Part shown: in pieces, positions 8,649 through 17,142 of the stretch
How the letters are laid out: every line of letters starts with the position of its first letter
Position numbering within the stretch: the first letter of the stretch is position 1
Source: Candidatus Defluviibacillus avedoerensis
GTDB taxonomy: Bacteria > Pseudomonadota > Gammaproteobacteria > Burkholderiales > Burkholderiaceae_C
Assembly: GCA_016703665.1 (NCBI GenBank)
Contig: JADJBS010000020.1
Coordinates: 868,001-932,000 of the forward strand
DNA length: 64,000 nucleotides
Direction: 5' to 3'
Notes under the pieces: model-generated
The model's input: the letters and a program-made list of their open reading frames with translations, nothing else
The model's database searches: none
Told to the model about the DNA's origin: nothing
Position numbers and translations under genes: made by a program

Positions 8649-10715
8649 ATGACCAAGCCAAGAATCCTCATCGTTGAAGACGAAGCGATCATCGCGCTGG
8701 ACATTGGGCAGCAACTCGCCCGTCTGGGCTATGAGACCGTCGGCCATGCCAGCGAAGGCGAAGAGGCCGTCCGCATGGCAGGCGAAAGCCGACCGGACCT
8801 GGTTTTGATGGACATCCAGTTGGGTGGCGACATGGACGGCATTGCCGCAGCGAAGTTGATTCGCGAGCGGCATCGCTTGCCCATTGTGTTCCTGACAGCC
8901 TTTGCTGCCGACGATATCCTGGCTCGCGCCAAATTGATCGAACCGTTTGGGTACATCCTCAAGCCTTTTTCAGAACGCGAACTGCGTACCGTCCTGGAAA
9001 TGGCCCTGTACAAGCACCAGGCCGACCAAAGCTTGATTGAGGCGGCCGACCATACCCGAATGATTCTGGACAACATGCTGGACGGTGTGATTACCATCGA
9101 CCCTGAGGGCAGGATTGCGTCTTTGAACCAGGCGGCCTGCCGCCTGTTTGGCTACGAGCGCGAGGAAGTGCTGGGGCACAACGTCACGATGCTCATCCCC
9201 GAGCCACACAAGCGCCATCACGACGGTTACCTCAGAATTTACCGTGACACCGGCGAGGCGCGCATGATTGGAATGCCCCGGGAAGTCGAAGGCCTGCACC
9301 GAGACGGAAGCCTGATCCCCCTGAGCCTGGCGGTGTCCAAAATGGAGCACCTGGGGCAAACCAGCTTCATTGGCGTGGTGCGTGACACCACGCAGCGACG
9401 CAACGACATGGAGAAAATCCGTCAGCTGGCGTTTTATGACCACCTCACTGGCCTGCCCAACCGGCGCCTGCTGATGGACAGGCTTCGTCACGCCATGGCC
9501 TCATCCGATCGCACAGGGCACCAGTGCGCCCTGATGTTTCTTGACCTCGATCATTTCAAGCTGCTGAACGACACCATGGGTCACGAGATGGGTGACTTGT
9601 TGCTGCAACAGGTTGCAAGCCGGTTGGGCACCTGCGTAAGCGATCGGGACGCCGTTGCCCGGCTGGGCGGAGATGAATTTGTCTTGCTGCTCGAAACCCT
9701 GGGCACCTCCGTGCGCGAGGCAGCTGCCCTGGCAGAGGCCATTGCCAAACAGGTGTTGAGCACCCTGGGAAAGCCATACACCTTGCGCGACATCACCTAC
9801 AACATGACGCCCAGCATCGGGATTGTGATGTTCGGGGGAGGACAAATTGCCCTGAACGAACTGCTCAAACGAGCCGATGTCGCCATGTACCAGGCCAAGG
9901 CAGCGGGTCGCAACGGTGCCTGTTTCTATGACCCCGCCATACAGGCTGCAGCCACAGAACGCGCCCAGCTGGTGGTAGAGATGCGCCGGGGTCTGGAATG
10001 TGGCGAGTTCATGCTGTACTACCAGCCACAGGTGGATCGCACAGGCCGTGTCATCGGCGCCGAGGCCCTTGTGCGGTGGAACCATCCCGCCAACGGCACG
10101 ATGTTGCCTGAAGAGTTCATCTCGCTGGCGGAAGAAACCAGCATGATTCTGCCTTTGGGTCAGTGGGTGCTGGAGACGGCCTGCGCCCAACTGGTCGTGT
10201 TGGCACGCCACCCCGAGACGGCCGATTGGAGCATCGCCATCAATGTCAGCGCCCTGCAATTCGCGCAGGCCAATTTTGTAGCCCAAGTCGACAAAGCACT
10301 GAAATCCACGGGGGCAAACCCGACACGCCTGAAGCTCGAACTGACCGAGAGCATGCTGGCGGTCAACATGGATGACATCATTGCCAAGATGAAAGCCATC
10401 AATTCCTGGGGCGGGGTTTTTTCTCTGGACGACTTTGGCACAGGGTACTCATCGCTGTCTTACTTAAAGAGCCTGCCACTGGCCCAGCTCAAAATTGACC
10501 AGTCGTTTGTCCGCGATTTGCTCACCGACCCCAGCGACGCCGTGATTGCACGCACCATTGTGGCATTGGGGCATAGCCTGGGCCTGGCGGTTATTGCCGA
10601 AGGTGTTGAAACCCGCGAGCAGCGCGATTTGCTCATCGACATGGATTGCGACGCTTTTCAGGGCAACTACTTTGGCCGCCCCGGCCCTGTCAGCCTTTTA
10701 ACAGGACATGAATAG
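8649..10715 (+). CDS. Receiver-PAS-GGDEF-EAL cyclic-di-GMP protein
   Basis: Soluble response regulator of 688 aa that probably makes and/or degrades cyclic-di-GMP. Receiver domain 1-120 has acidic pair E10/D11, phospho-acceptor Asp55 (VLMDIQLGG) and Lys105 (KPF). A PAS domain follows at about 135-250 (GVITIDPEGRIASLNQAACR, then REEVLGHNVTMLIPEPH). The GGDEF domain has an intact RLGGDEFV at 338-345. The EAL domain has AEALVRW with Glu472, and ELTES, DDFGTGYSSLSYLK and QGNYFGRP motifs, so both active sites look intact. It is the first gene of a plus-strand signalling cluster, and phosphorylation by the kinases encoded downstream is a reasonable inference. It is divergent from the bufferin operon with 187 bp between start codons. 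Confidence 0.92.
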   Translation: MTKPRILIVEDEAIIALDIGQQLARLGYETVGHASEGEEAVRMAGESRPDLVLMDIQLGGDMDGIAAAKLIRERHRLPIVFLTAFAADDILARAKLIEPFGYILKPFSERELRTVLEMALYKHQADQSLIEAADHTRMILDNMLDGVITIDPEGRIASLNQAACRLFGYEREEVLGHNVTMLIPEPHKRHHDGYLRIYRDTGEARMIGMPREVEGLHRDGSLIPLSLAVSKMEHLGQTSFIGVVRDTTQRRNDMEKIRQLAFYDHLTGLPNRRLLMDRLRHAMASSDRTGHQCALMFLDLDHFKLLNDTMGHEMGDLLLQQVASRLGTCVSDRDAVARLGGDEFVLLLETLGTSVREAAALAEAIAKQVLSTLGKPYTLRDITYNMTPSIGIVMFGGGQIALNELLKRADVAMYQAKAAGRNGACFYDPAIQAAATERAQLVVEMRRGLECGEFMLYYQPQVDRTGRVIGAEALVRWNHPANGTMLPEEFISLAEETSMILPLGQWVLETACAQLVVLARHPETADWSIAINVSALQFAQANFVAQVDKALKSTGANPTRLKLELTESMLAVNMDDIIAKMKAINSWGGVFSLDDFGTGYSSLSYLKSLPLAQLKIDQSFVRDLLTDPSDAVIARTIVALGHSLGLAVIAEGVETREQRDLLIDMDCDAFQGNYFGRPGPVSLLTGHE

Positions 10716-10770
10716 CCTTTTAGGCAATAAAGATAAAAACATATAGCTATAAATATAGGAGCATGATCGT

Positions 10771-12963
10771 TTGACGATAGCCCAAATCCCCTTGATGGAA
10801 TCCCTGCGTATCGCACGTTTGCGGCTCCACCGCAGCATTTTTTTGACCTCGGTTGGGCTGACCGCCTTGCTTGGTGCGGTGATGCTGGTCGCCCTGTGGG
10901 CCAGCAGGGACCACGCCCTGTTGGGGTGGTGGGCTGCCAGCTTGGCTGCAGTACTTGCCCTCAGGATCGGAGTGGCTTGGGCTCACGGCAAATCAAAACC
11001 TGACAGTGCCACGACCAACGCCACCTGGCTGCTGCGCTATCGGCTTTGTTATGCCGCCCATGGCCTGGTTTGGGGTGCGGCAGGCTGGGTGCTGCAGGAC
11101 GCCTCTGGCCCGGCCCAGTTTTCACTGCTCACGATCGGGATCATCGCCATCGCTGCCGGGTCGCTGAACTCGACTACCTTTGACCTGTCTGCCGGGCTTG
11201 CCTTTGTGGGCGCAGCACTCTCGCCTATGGTGCTCTCAGTCTATCTGTCAGACGACAGTGCCGCCAACATCCGTGCCCTGATCATGCTGACCTTCATGCT
11301 TGCCACCTATATCGGGGCAAGGAGAGCTGAAAAAATCTTCGTCGAAGCAGAAAGCCTGCGGGTGGCTGAAGCTGCCCGCGCCGAAGAAGCCCGCCAAAAC
11401 GCGCGAGCGGCCGAAGTCGCCCGCAAGGAACTTGCTGAAAAGAACTACCTGCTGCCGCTGTTGCTGCGCACCACTCGGCAGGGTTTCTGGTTTGTCGACA
11501 ACGACGGCATCACGCTGGACCTGAACCCCGCCATGTACGAGTTACTGGGCCGTACAAAAGAGGAGGTGGTAGGCCGCACAGTCTTCGATTTGTTCAGTGG
11601 TGGCGATCTTGCAGTGATGCGCCGCGAGATTGCTGCGCGCCAACACGGCGCACCCGGCAACTATGAGATAACCATCCGCCGACCGGACGGAACGCTGCGG
11701 CACTGCGTGAACAATGCCACTCCCATGCACGATGCCAGTGGCCGACAAACAGGTTCTGTCGGCATCTGGACTGACATTACCGCACGCAGAGAAAGCGAAA
11801 CCGTCCTGCGCACCTATGAACTGGTGGCCAACTCCATCACAGACTCGGTGAGCGCAGTAGGAGAAGACCTGCGCTACCGAATGGTCAATGACGCCTGGTG
11901 CCGAATGACAGGGCGCACCCGCGAGGAAGCCATAGGTGGCACCACATCGCATGTACTGTCGGCCATCTCCAACGCGATTCGCAAGAAGGCGCTGCAGGAA
12001 TGCATCGAAGAACAAGAAGTTCGCGTGGTGCGTGATCAACTGCAGTTCCCGGGCCAAGCCCCCTTTCATGCCGAGACAACCTATTTCCCCTATGCGAGCT
12101 CTCAGTCAAGCACCGACGAAAGCGCCCGTTGCGTGGTCATGGTGACTCGGGACATATCGGCTCAGGAACATGCGCGCCAGCAACTTGCCGAAAGCGCTGA
12201 ATACCTGCAGCGGACTTTGAATGCGACCGGCGATGCGATCTTTGCCTCCGACGCAGAAGACCCTCATGAACCCGTGCGTTTCGTCAACATCCAGATGCTT
12301 GACATGTGGGGAATTCCGCACGACAAGATGAAGACACTGTCGCCCGTGGACATCATGGCGTACGCCACGCCACGCTTTCAAGAACCCGAACTCGAAAGCC
12401 GTCGTGTGGCTGACATCATCGCGACCAACAAGCAGGATGAATCCCGCGTGCATCTGCGCGATGGCCGGGTGCTCTTGCGGCGCTGCATCCCGGCACGTCT
12501 GGGCGAAAAGACGCTGCGCGTCTGGAGTTTTCGCGACATTACCGCAGAATCCAACGTCCTGGAAACTATGCGCCGCAGCGAAGCGAGCCAGCGAGCACTG
12601 TTGGACGCGTTTCCGGGCTTCATCACCCAGACCGATGAGAATTTCGTTTATACCTATGTCAATCAGCGCGTCGCAGACAGGCTTGGCAAGTCGCGGGCAG
12701 ACATGATCGGTCGCACATTAAATGCCGCATTGGACGATGAGACGGCCACCTGGCTAAAAGGGCTGGTCGCTCAGCTCATGAAGGGAGGAGAGCCTGTGAC
12801 GTATGAGCGGCACCATCCGCGAGATGATGGGTTTGGCCTGTACGATCAAGTGACGATTGCGCTGGGTATAGATGCCCAAACCGGAGGCAAGGTGATTTGT
12901 TCTTTTGGCATAGACGTCACCGAGCGCAAGCGCGTTGAACAACATCTGGCGTCAGTCAGCTAG
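10771..12963 (+). CDS. Membrane multi-PAS sensor protein, ends at an in-frame amber codon
   Basis: The start is probably TTG at 10771, with AGGAG 9 nt upstream. An internal ATG at 10795 is the alternative. The N-terminal roughly 170 residues hold about five to six membrane segments (SIFLTSVGLTALLGAVMLVA, SLAAVLALRIGVAW, LLTIGIIAIAAGSL, ALIMLTFMLATYIG). A helical linker and about four PAS domains follow, with boundaries such as GFWFVDNDGITLDLNPAMYE, SVSAVGEDLRYRMVNDAWCR and FITQTDENFVYTYVNQRVAD. There is no kinase or other output domain. The frame closes with TAG at 12961-12963, and the next gene resumes seven bases later in exactly the same frame with another PAS domain and a kinase. See the finding on a possible single split kinase. 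Confidence 0.8.
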   Translation: MTIAQIPLMESLRIARLRLHRSIFLTSVGLTALLGAVMLVALWASRDHALLGWWAASLAAVLALRIGVAWAHGKSKPDSATTNATWLLRYRLCYAAHGLVWGAAGWVLQDASGPAQFSLLTIGIIAIAAGSLNSTTFDLSAGLAFVGAALSPMVLSVYLSDDSAANIRALIMLTFMLATYIGARRAEKIFVEAESLRVAEAARAEEARQNARAAEVARKELAEKNYLLPLLLRTTRQGFWFVDNDGITLDLNPAMYELLGRTKEEVVGRTVFDLFSGGDLAVMRREIAARQHGAPGNYEITIRRPDGTLRHCVNNATPMHDASGRQTGSVGIWTDITARRESETVLRTYELVANSITDSVSAVGEDLRYRMVNDAWCRMTGRTREEAIGGTTSHVLSAISNAIRKKALQECIEEQEVRVVRDQLQFPGQAPFHAETTYFPYASSQSSTDESARCVVMVTRDISAQEHARQQLAESAEYLQRTLNATGDAIFASDAEDPHEPVRFVNIQMLDMWGIPHDKMKTLSPVDIMAYATPRFQEPELESRRVADIIATNKQDESRVHLRDGRVLLRRCIPARLGEKTLRVWSFRDITAESNVLETMRRSEASQRALLDAFPGFITQTDENFVYTYVNQRVADRLGKSRADMIGRTLNAALDDETATWLKGLVAQLMKGGEPVTYERHHPRDDGFGLYDQVTIALGIDAQTGGKVICSFGIDVTERKRVEQHLASVS

Positions 12964-12969
12964 TCACTG

Positions 12970-14472
12970 ATGAACCGCACCGAGGAACTTCAACTGACGC
13001 TGGAAAGCATTGACCAGGGTATCGTGAGCTTTGACAAGGCAGGCAAGGTGGGCATCCACAACATCCGCGCCTTGAGCCTGATGGACTTGCCACCAGACCT
13101 GTTTGACAATCTGAACACCTATGACGACATCGTGCGCTATCAGGTTCAACGCGGCGACCTTGCAGGAGATGCCAGCTTCGTGGATGTTTACGGCCAGTAC
13201 CAATACTTCAAAGGTGGGCGTGCCAATTCACCCGACCTGTACATCCGCCGCAATGCGTCTGGCGCCACCATTGAAGTACGAACCCGGCATCTGGCCAATG
13301 GCGGTATGGTTCGCACTTTTGCAGATGTCACGGGCTACTTTGAGGCGCAGCAGGCTGTGCGCGAGAGTGAAGCCGAGTTGCGTGACCTGCTGGGTGCTTT
13401 CCCTGGCTACATCGTTGCGACCGACGAGCATCTTTGTTACACCTATGCCAATGAACGGATTGCCACGCTGTTGGGGCACACGCCGCAAGACATCATTGGC
13501 CGGGAGGTACAGGAAATCCTGGGCAAGCAGCGGGCAGACGCCATTCAGCAAGAAATCCTGGCCATCAAAGCAGGGCAGGCTTCTGTCGGGATCAGCAGTT
13601 ACCCAGCCACTGCAACGCGAGCTCGCCTGGATCTGGAAGTGACCCATGTCCCGGGGCGGCTCAAAGCCAATGGTGCGCAAACTGTTTACGTCTTCGGCAT
13701 CGATGTGACGGCACGACGCCTGGCCGAGGAAGCTCTTATCGCAGCACGCGACGCCGCAGAGTCCTCCAGCCGCGCCAAGAGCGACTTTCTGTCGCACATG
13801 AGCCATGAGCTGCGTACCCCCCTGAATGCCATCCTGGGATTCGGCCAGTTACTGGAGCTTGAGCATCAGTCCGATCAAGATCGCCTGGTTTGGGGACGCG
13901 AAGTGGTCAAAGGCGGTCGCCATTTGCTGGAGTTGATCAACGAGGTGCTGGACTTGGCTCGAGTTGAATCCGGCAAGATGGCGGTGCAACTGGAGCCAAT
14001 GGCACTCAGGCCTGTGCTCGAAGACTGCCTGACCCTGATGCGTCAGCAAGCCAGTGCACGCAGCATCACCATGAGTCTGCATCTTCATCCGCAAGGCCTG
14101 GCTGTGCTGGCGGATCGCACCCGGCTCAAACAGACCATGCTCAACCTCCTGGCCAATGCCGTCAAATACAACACCGAGGCCGGCACCGTAACCGTGGTGT
14201 GCGAGCTCACCACGGGCACTAAGCAAGGCAAGGGCGACCAAGGTGTTCGCATCAACATCACAGACACGGGTAAAGGCCTCACACCGACCCAAACTGCCAG
14301 ACTGTTCCAGCCCTTTGAGCGGCTGGACGCGAACCTGGCGCACATTGAAGGTACCGGTATTGGACTGGCACTGACCAAGCGCCTGGTTGAACTGATGCAT
14401 GGGCACATTGGTGTAGACAGCACACCAGGCCAGGGCAGCACGTTCTGGATCACCCTGCCGCTGGCTGGCTGA
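12970..14472 (+). CDS. PAS-PAS histidine kinase (HisKA-HATPase), soluble
   Basis: 500 aa with two PAS domains (IDQGIVSFDKAGKVGIHNIR at about 15-35, and FPGYIVATDEHLCYTYANER at about 140-160). Next comes a HisKA dimerisation domain with phospho-acceptor His279 in FLSHMSHELRTPLNAILGFG. The HATPase domain has N-box MLNLLANAVKYN, G1 DTGKGLT and G2 GTGIGLALT. It has no membrane segment of its own. Start ATG at 12970 has no clear Shine-Dalgarno and lies in the same frame as the preceding gene, with only TAG TCA CTG between, so it may be the C-terminal half of one membrane hybrid sensor. It is followed after 20 bp by a receiver-kinase gene that could be its partner. Confidence 0.88.
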   Translation: MNRTEELQLTLESIDQGIVSFDKAGKVGIHNIRALSLMDLPPDLFDNLNTYDDIVRYQVQRGDLAGDASFVDVYGQYQYFKGGRANSPDLYIRRNASGATIEVRTRHLANGGMVRTFADVTGYFEAQQAVRESEAELRDLLGAFPGYIVATDEHLCYTYANERIATLLGHTPQDIIGREVQEILGKQRADAIQQEILAIKAGQASVGISSYPATATRARLDLEVTHVPGRLKANGAQTVYVFGIDVTARRLAEEALIAARDAAESSSRAKSDFLSHMSHELRTPLNAILGFGQLLELEHQSDQDRLVWGREVVKGGRHLLELINEVLDLARVESGKMAVQLEPMALRPVLEDCLTLMRQQASARSITMSLHLHPQGLAVLADRTRLKQTMLNLLANAVKYNTEAGTVTVVCELTTGTKQGKGDQGVRINITDTGKGLTPTQTARLFQPFERLDANLAHIEGTGIGLALTKRLVELMHGHIGVDSTPGQGSTFWITLPLAG

Positions 14473-14492
14473 CACTCACCTGAAACTGCCAC

Positions 14493-15632
14493 ATGCAAGA
14501 CATCACACCCTCCCCCCAGGTCGCCTCAGCCCGCATTCTGATGGTGGATGACGAGCCCACCAACCTGCGCCTGGCAGATGCGATGCTGCGCACTGCGGGT
14601 TACCAGAACCTGGTCATGGTGCAGGACCCGCGCACCGCGCTGGCGCGCTACGCCGAGGCGCCGGTAGACCTGATCGTGCTGGACCTGAACATGCCAGAGC
14701 TGGACGGTTACGCACTGATGGACCTGTTCAAGGCGCTCGCAGATCCCTTGATACCCCCCATCCTGGTGCTGACTGCCCAGGGGAGCCGTGAGCACCTGCT
14801 GCGTGCGCTGCAGGCTGGCGCGCGGGACTTCGTGTCCAAGCCTTTTGACCGGATCGAGCTGCTGATGCGGGTGCGAAACCTGATCGAGGCGCAGCTGGCG
14901 CACCGCGACCTCTTCATGCAGCGGGATGAACTGGAAGAGCGCGTGGTAGCCAGAACACAGGAGTTGCAAGACGAAATGGACCGCAGGCAACTTGCCCAAC
15001 AGGCGCAATACAGCTTGCTGCAAGAGAAAGAAGGGCTTTTGCACGAAGTGCACCACCGGGTTAAAAACAACCTGCAGGTGATCGTCAGCCTGTTGCGGCT
15101 GGAAGGCAACCGCAACACAGACACAGGCACCACCGCCGTGTTACACGACATGCAGGGCCGGATTCGCGCCATGGCACTGCTGCATGAATCACTGTACCGC
15201 TCGGGCACTACCGCCAGCCTGGACCTGGGGGCTTACCTGAAGCTGGTGGCCACACAGTCGTTTCGGGCCAGCGCACCGGGCGATGGTTCGATCAGGCTGG
15301 AGCTGGCGCTGGTCACCGCGCCACTCAGCATGGACCAGGCCAGCCCCTGCGGCTTGCTGGTCAACGAACTCGTATCAAACGCCCTGAAACACGGCTTCCC
15401 GAAAGGCCTCAGCGGCGAAGTGAGGGTTCAGCTTACGGCGGACGAGGGCAGCGGCCTGTTGACCTTGCAAGTAAGTGACAACGGCATTGGGCTGCCCGAT
15501 GATTTCGAGCTGAAGCGAAAACACTCGCTGGGCTTGGTGCTCGCCGGTGATCTGGCGCGCCAGATTGGCGGCAAACTGGCACTTGGTCCATCACCGGCGG
15601 CCATGTTCAGTGTGCAGTTTCGGCCTGTATGA
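14493..15632 (+). CDS. Receiver-HisKA_2 histidine kinase (LytS/HWE-like transmitter)
   Basis: 379 aa. The N-terminal receiver domain has acidic residues D19/D20, phospho-acceptor Asp64 (IVLDLNMPELDG) and Lys116 (SKPFDR). A coiled-coil linker (about 140-175) leads to a HisKA_2-type dimerisation box with HEVHHRVKNNLQVIVSLLRL (His187/188), and a C-terminal HATPase with VNELVSNALKHGFP and DNGIGLPD. Such receiver-HisKA_2 proteins act as intermediate kinases that take phosphate at the receiver and signal on through their transmitter. It is soluble. It overlaps the next small gene by 4 bp (ATGA). Confidence 0.88.
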   Translation: MQDITPSPQVASARILMVDDEPTNLRLADAMLRTAGYQNLVMVQDPRTALARYAEAPVDLIVLDLNMPELDGYALMDLFKALADPLIPPILVLTAQGSREHLLRALQAGARDFVSKPFDRIELLMRVRNLIEAQLAHRDLFMQRDELEERVVARTQELQDEMDRRQLAQQAQYSLLQEKEGLLHEVHHRVKNNLQVIVSLLRLEGNRNTDTGTTAVLHDMQGRIRAMALLHESLYRSGTTASLDLGAYLKLVATQSFRASAPGDGSIRLELALVTAPLSMDQASPCGLLVNELVSNALKHGFPKGLSGEVRVQLTADEGSGLLTLQVSDNGIGLPDDFELKRKHSLGLVLAGDLARQIGGKLALGPSPAAMFSVQFRPV

Positions 15633-16126
15633 AACTCATTGGCCTGGCGACCCCGCATGACATGCTGGACTCCGCCAGAACGGAGGACAAATCCGCGGTT
15701 AAACCCGGTTTGCCGGACAACCCAGATCTGCCAGAGCCAACTGTCAGCACCATCCTGTCGAAGTCGCCCCCTTTGGCAGGAGGTTTTGTCTATGAAGATC
15801 CGCAAAAAGCCTTGGTGCAGGCACAGGTCAGCCAGAACGTGCTGATCGAGCCCGCGCTGTCGCCCGAGAAAAGGGCGTCAGAGGCACTGTCGAACTATGC
15901 GTATTTCCAGACACTGCACAAAACACTGCCCGACATTCCCGGCTCGGTCTATGCGGCCATCCACGGGCCACCAGGCCAAGCAGAGCCAGACCCAACTTTG
16001 ATCTGCCCAACTTGTCACGCAGACCGGTTAAAGCAAGCCTGCCAAGGCGACCCCCGCCACTGCACGCTGGAGAAGATGCACCCCGGACATGTGCTGATGG
16101 TTTCACCCAGTCAACTGCAAAAATGA
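15629..16126 (+). CDS. Unrecognised Cys-cluster protein, translationally coupled to the kinase gene
   Basis: 165 aa, and I do not recognise a family. The first 60 residues are proline-rich and probably disordered (GLPDNPDLPEPTVSTILSKS). A middle segment (LSPEKRASEALSNYAYFQTL) looks helical. The C-terminus contains CPTCHADRLKQACQGDPRHC followed by TLEKMHPGHVLMV, a Cys/His arrangement that could bind zinc or another metal. The start codon overlaps the kinase stop (ATGA), so it is probably made together with the signalling proteins. No signal peptide is seen. Function unknown. Confidence 0.6.
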   Translation: MKLIGLATPHDMLDSARTEDKSAVKPGLPDNPDLPEPTVSTILSKSPPLAGGFVYEDPQKALVQAQVSQNVLIEPALSPEKRASEALSNYAYFQTLHKTLPDIPGSVYAAIHGPPGQAEPDPTLICPTCHADRLKQACQGDPRHCTLEKMHPGHVLMVSPSQLQK

Positions 16127-16177
16127 GACCCAAGGCTGGCGCACCTCACGGACTCGATTGCTGAAAAGACCCCACGG

Positions 16178-16690
16178 TCAATCCCCCTGTTGGCAAGCTT
16201 GGTAAGCTTCAGTCAGTGGGAGCAGTTCATTCAGCCGCTCAAGGCTGGAGGCTGGCCAAAGTGCCTCTCGGTCATAGTACGCCTCGAAGGTCGGCGTATC
16301 GACAGGAAGAACAACCCAGGCTTGCTTTGACGCCGTGAAAATATGAACGTCTGGGGGCAGTACATCAGGATTGTCCAAAGTACCGATCCGAACGAACTTC
16401 GTGATGTGTCCTGTCCCCGCATAGTGACTCCATATGGCTACTCGGCACTTGGGGCAACGTGCAATTTTCTGCCCCAAACCACTGTTGGAAGGCGTGTCAA
16501 CAATCTCGGGTTCAGCGCCAAGACTTGTGACCCTGTCCGCCTCGATCATCGCGTTCAGCGCAAAGGCTGCCCCAGACTCGCGCTGGCACCAGCGACAGTG
16601 ACAACAATGGACGAAAAGCGGGGCAGATTCCATGCGGTAGCGGACGAAGCGGCAGTCGCAACCACCCTCGGTGGGGAAGGATGTGCTCAT
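16178..16690 (-). CDS. GFA/CENP-V family zinc protein
   Basis: Belongs to the GFA family (fold of glutathione-dependent formaldehyde-activating enzyme). Start ATG at 16690 (MSTSFPTEGGCDCRFVRYRM). Zinc-ligand Cys motifs are visible: GGCDC at 9-13, HCCHCRWCQRESG at 28-40 and ARCPKCRVAIWSHY farther on, the two-zinc arrangement of the family. The protein is cytosolic. It is longer than a minimal GFA domain because of a C-terminal extension ending LPLTEAYQACQQGD. Substrate and true activity are unknown, as for most members. Confidence 0.82.
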   Translation of the reverse strand: MSTSFPTEGGCDCRFVRYRMESAPLFVHCCHCRWCQRESGAAFALNAMIEADRVTSLGAEPEIVDTPSNSGLGQKIARCPKCRVAIWSHYAGTGHITKFVRIGTLDNPDVLPPDVHIFTASKQAWVVLPVDTPTFEAYYDREALWPASSLERLNELLPLTEAYQACQQGD

Positions 16691-16771
16691 GGCGTGTAGA
16701 GGTAGTGTGTCATGCCGAATGTTTGAGTTAAGACCGCAGCCCGTCAAGGATGTCCATTCAGTGTCAAAGCG

Positions 16772-16935
16772 TTAAGCGCCGTCATCACCACGAATCGCTT
16801 GTTCAATCGCACCAACGTCTATTTTCCCCATCATCATGGCATCAAAGGCTCTTTTGGCAAAAGCAGGATTGGGGTCATTGACTGCTTTGACTGAAACAAC
16901 GGGGGATATTTGCCAGGACACCCCCCCGATTCAAA
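16772..16935 (-). pseudogene. 3' remnant of a VOC/PhnB-like gene
   Basis: Read on the minus strand this short stretch gives VSWQISPVVSVKAVNDPNPA, then AFAKRAFDAMMMGKIDVGAI and EQAIRGDDGA before TAA at 16772-16774. It closely resembles the C-terminal end of VOC-superfamily PhnB-like proteins (WQI..P, DP..A.RAF.AMM.M.KIDI). The upstream part is missing: in-frame stops occur near 16935, and the tRNA terminator begins about 40 bp further on. It looks like a genuine truncated remnant rather than a base-call error. Confidence 0.55.
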
Positions 16936-16973
16936 CTCGACGCCTTGCTCTCTGTATACGCGGCACAAACCAA

Positions 16974-17003
16974 AAAGCCCACAGTCGCAAAACTGTGGGC
17001 TTT
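16974..17003 (-). terminator. Rho-independent terminator of tRNA-Met
   Basis: Inverted repeat AAAGCCCACAG / CTGTGGGCTTT (11 bp) around an 8-nt loop, followed on the minus strand by a run of T residues (TTTTTGG). It starts 6 bp after the encoded CCA of the tRNA gene. Confidence 0.85.
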
Positions 17004-17008
17004 AATTT

Positions 17009-17085
17009 TGGTGGTGATAGGTGGACTTGAACCACCGACATCAGCATTATGAATGCTGCGCTCTAACCAACTGAGCTATATCACC
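17009..17085 (-). tRNA. tRNA-Met (anticodon CAT)
   Basis: A 77-nt cloverleaf on the minus strand. Acceptor arms are GGTGATA/TATCACC. The D arm has AGCTCAGTTGGTTAGAGC. The anticodon stem-loop is CAGCA-TTCATAA-TGCTG with anticodon CAT and A37. The T arm is GGTGGTTCAAGTCCACC. The CCA end is encoded. An elongator methionine tRNA is most likely; a CAT tRNA modified to read isoleucine cannot be fully excluded by eye. A terminator hairpin follows directly. Confidence 0.93.
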
Positions 17086-17142
17086 GAAGTCCAAAATTAT
17101 ACACAAATCTGCTCAGTCCCTGGTTGAGCACCCCAACGCTCA

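Noticed and set aside
9501..10286. 261-aa minus-strand ORF opposite the GGDEF-EAL gene
   Set aside because: Antisense of an intact conserved protein; no independent support.
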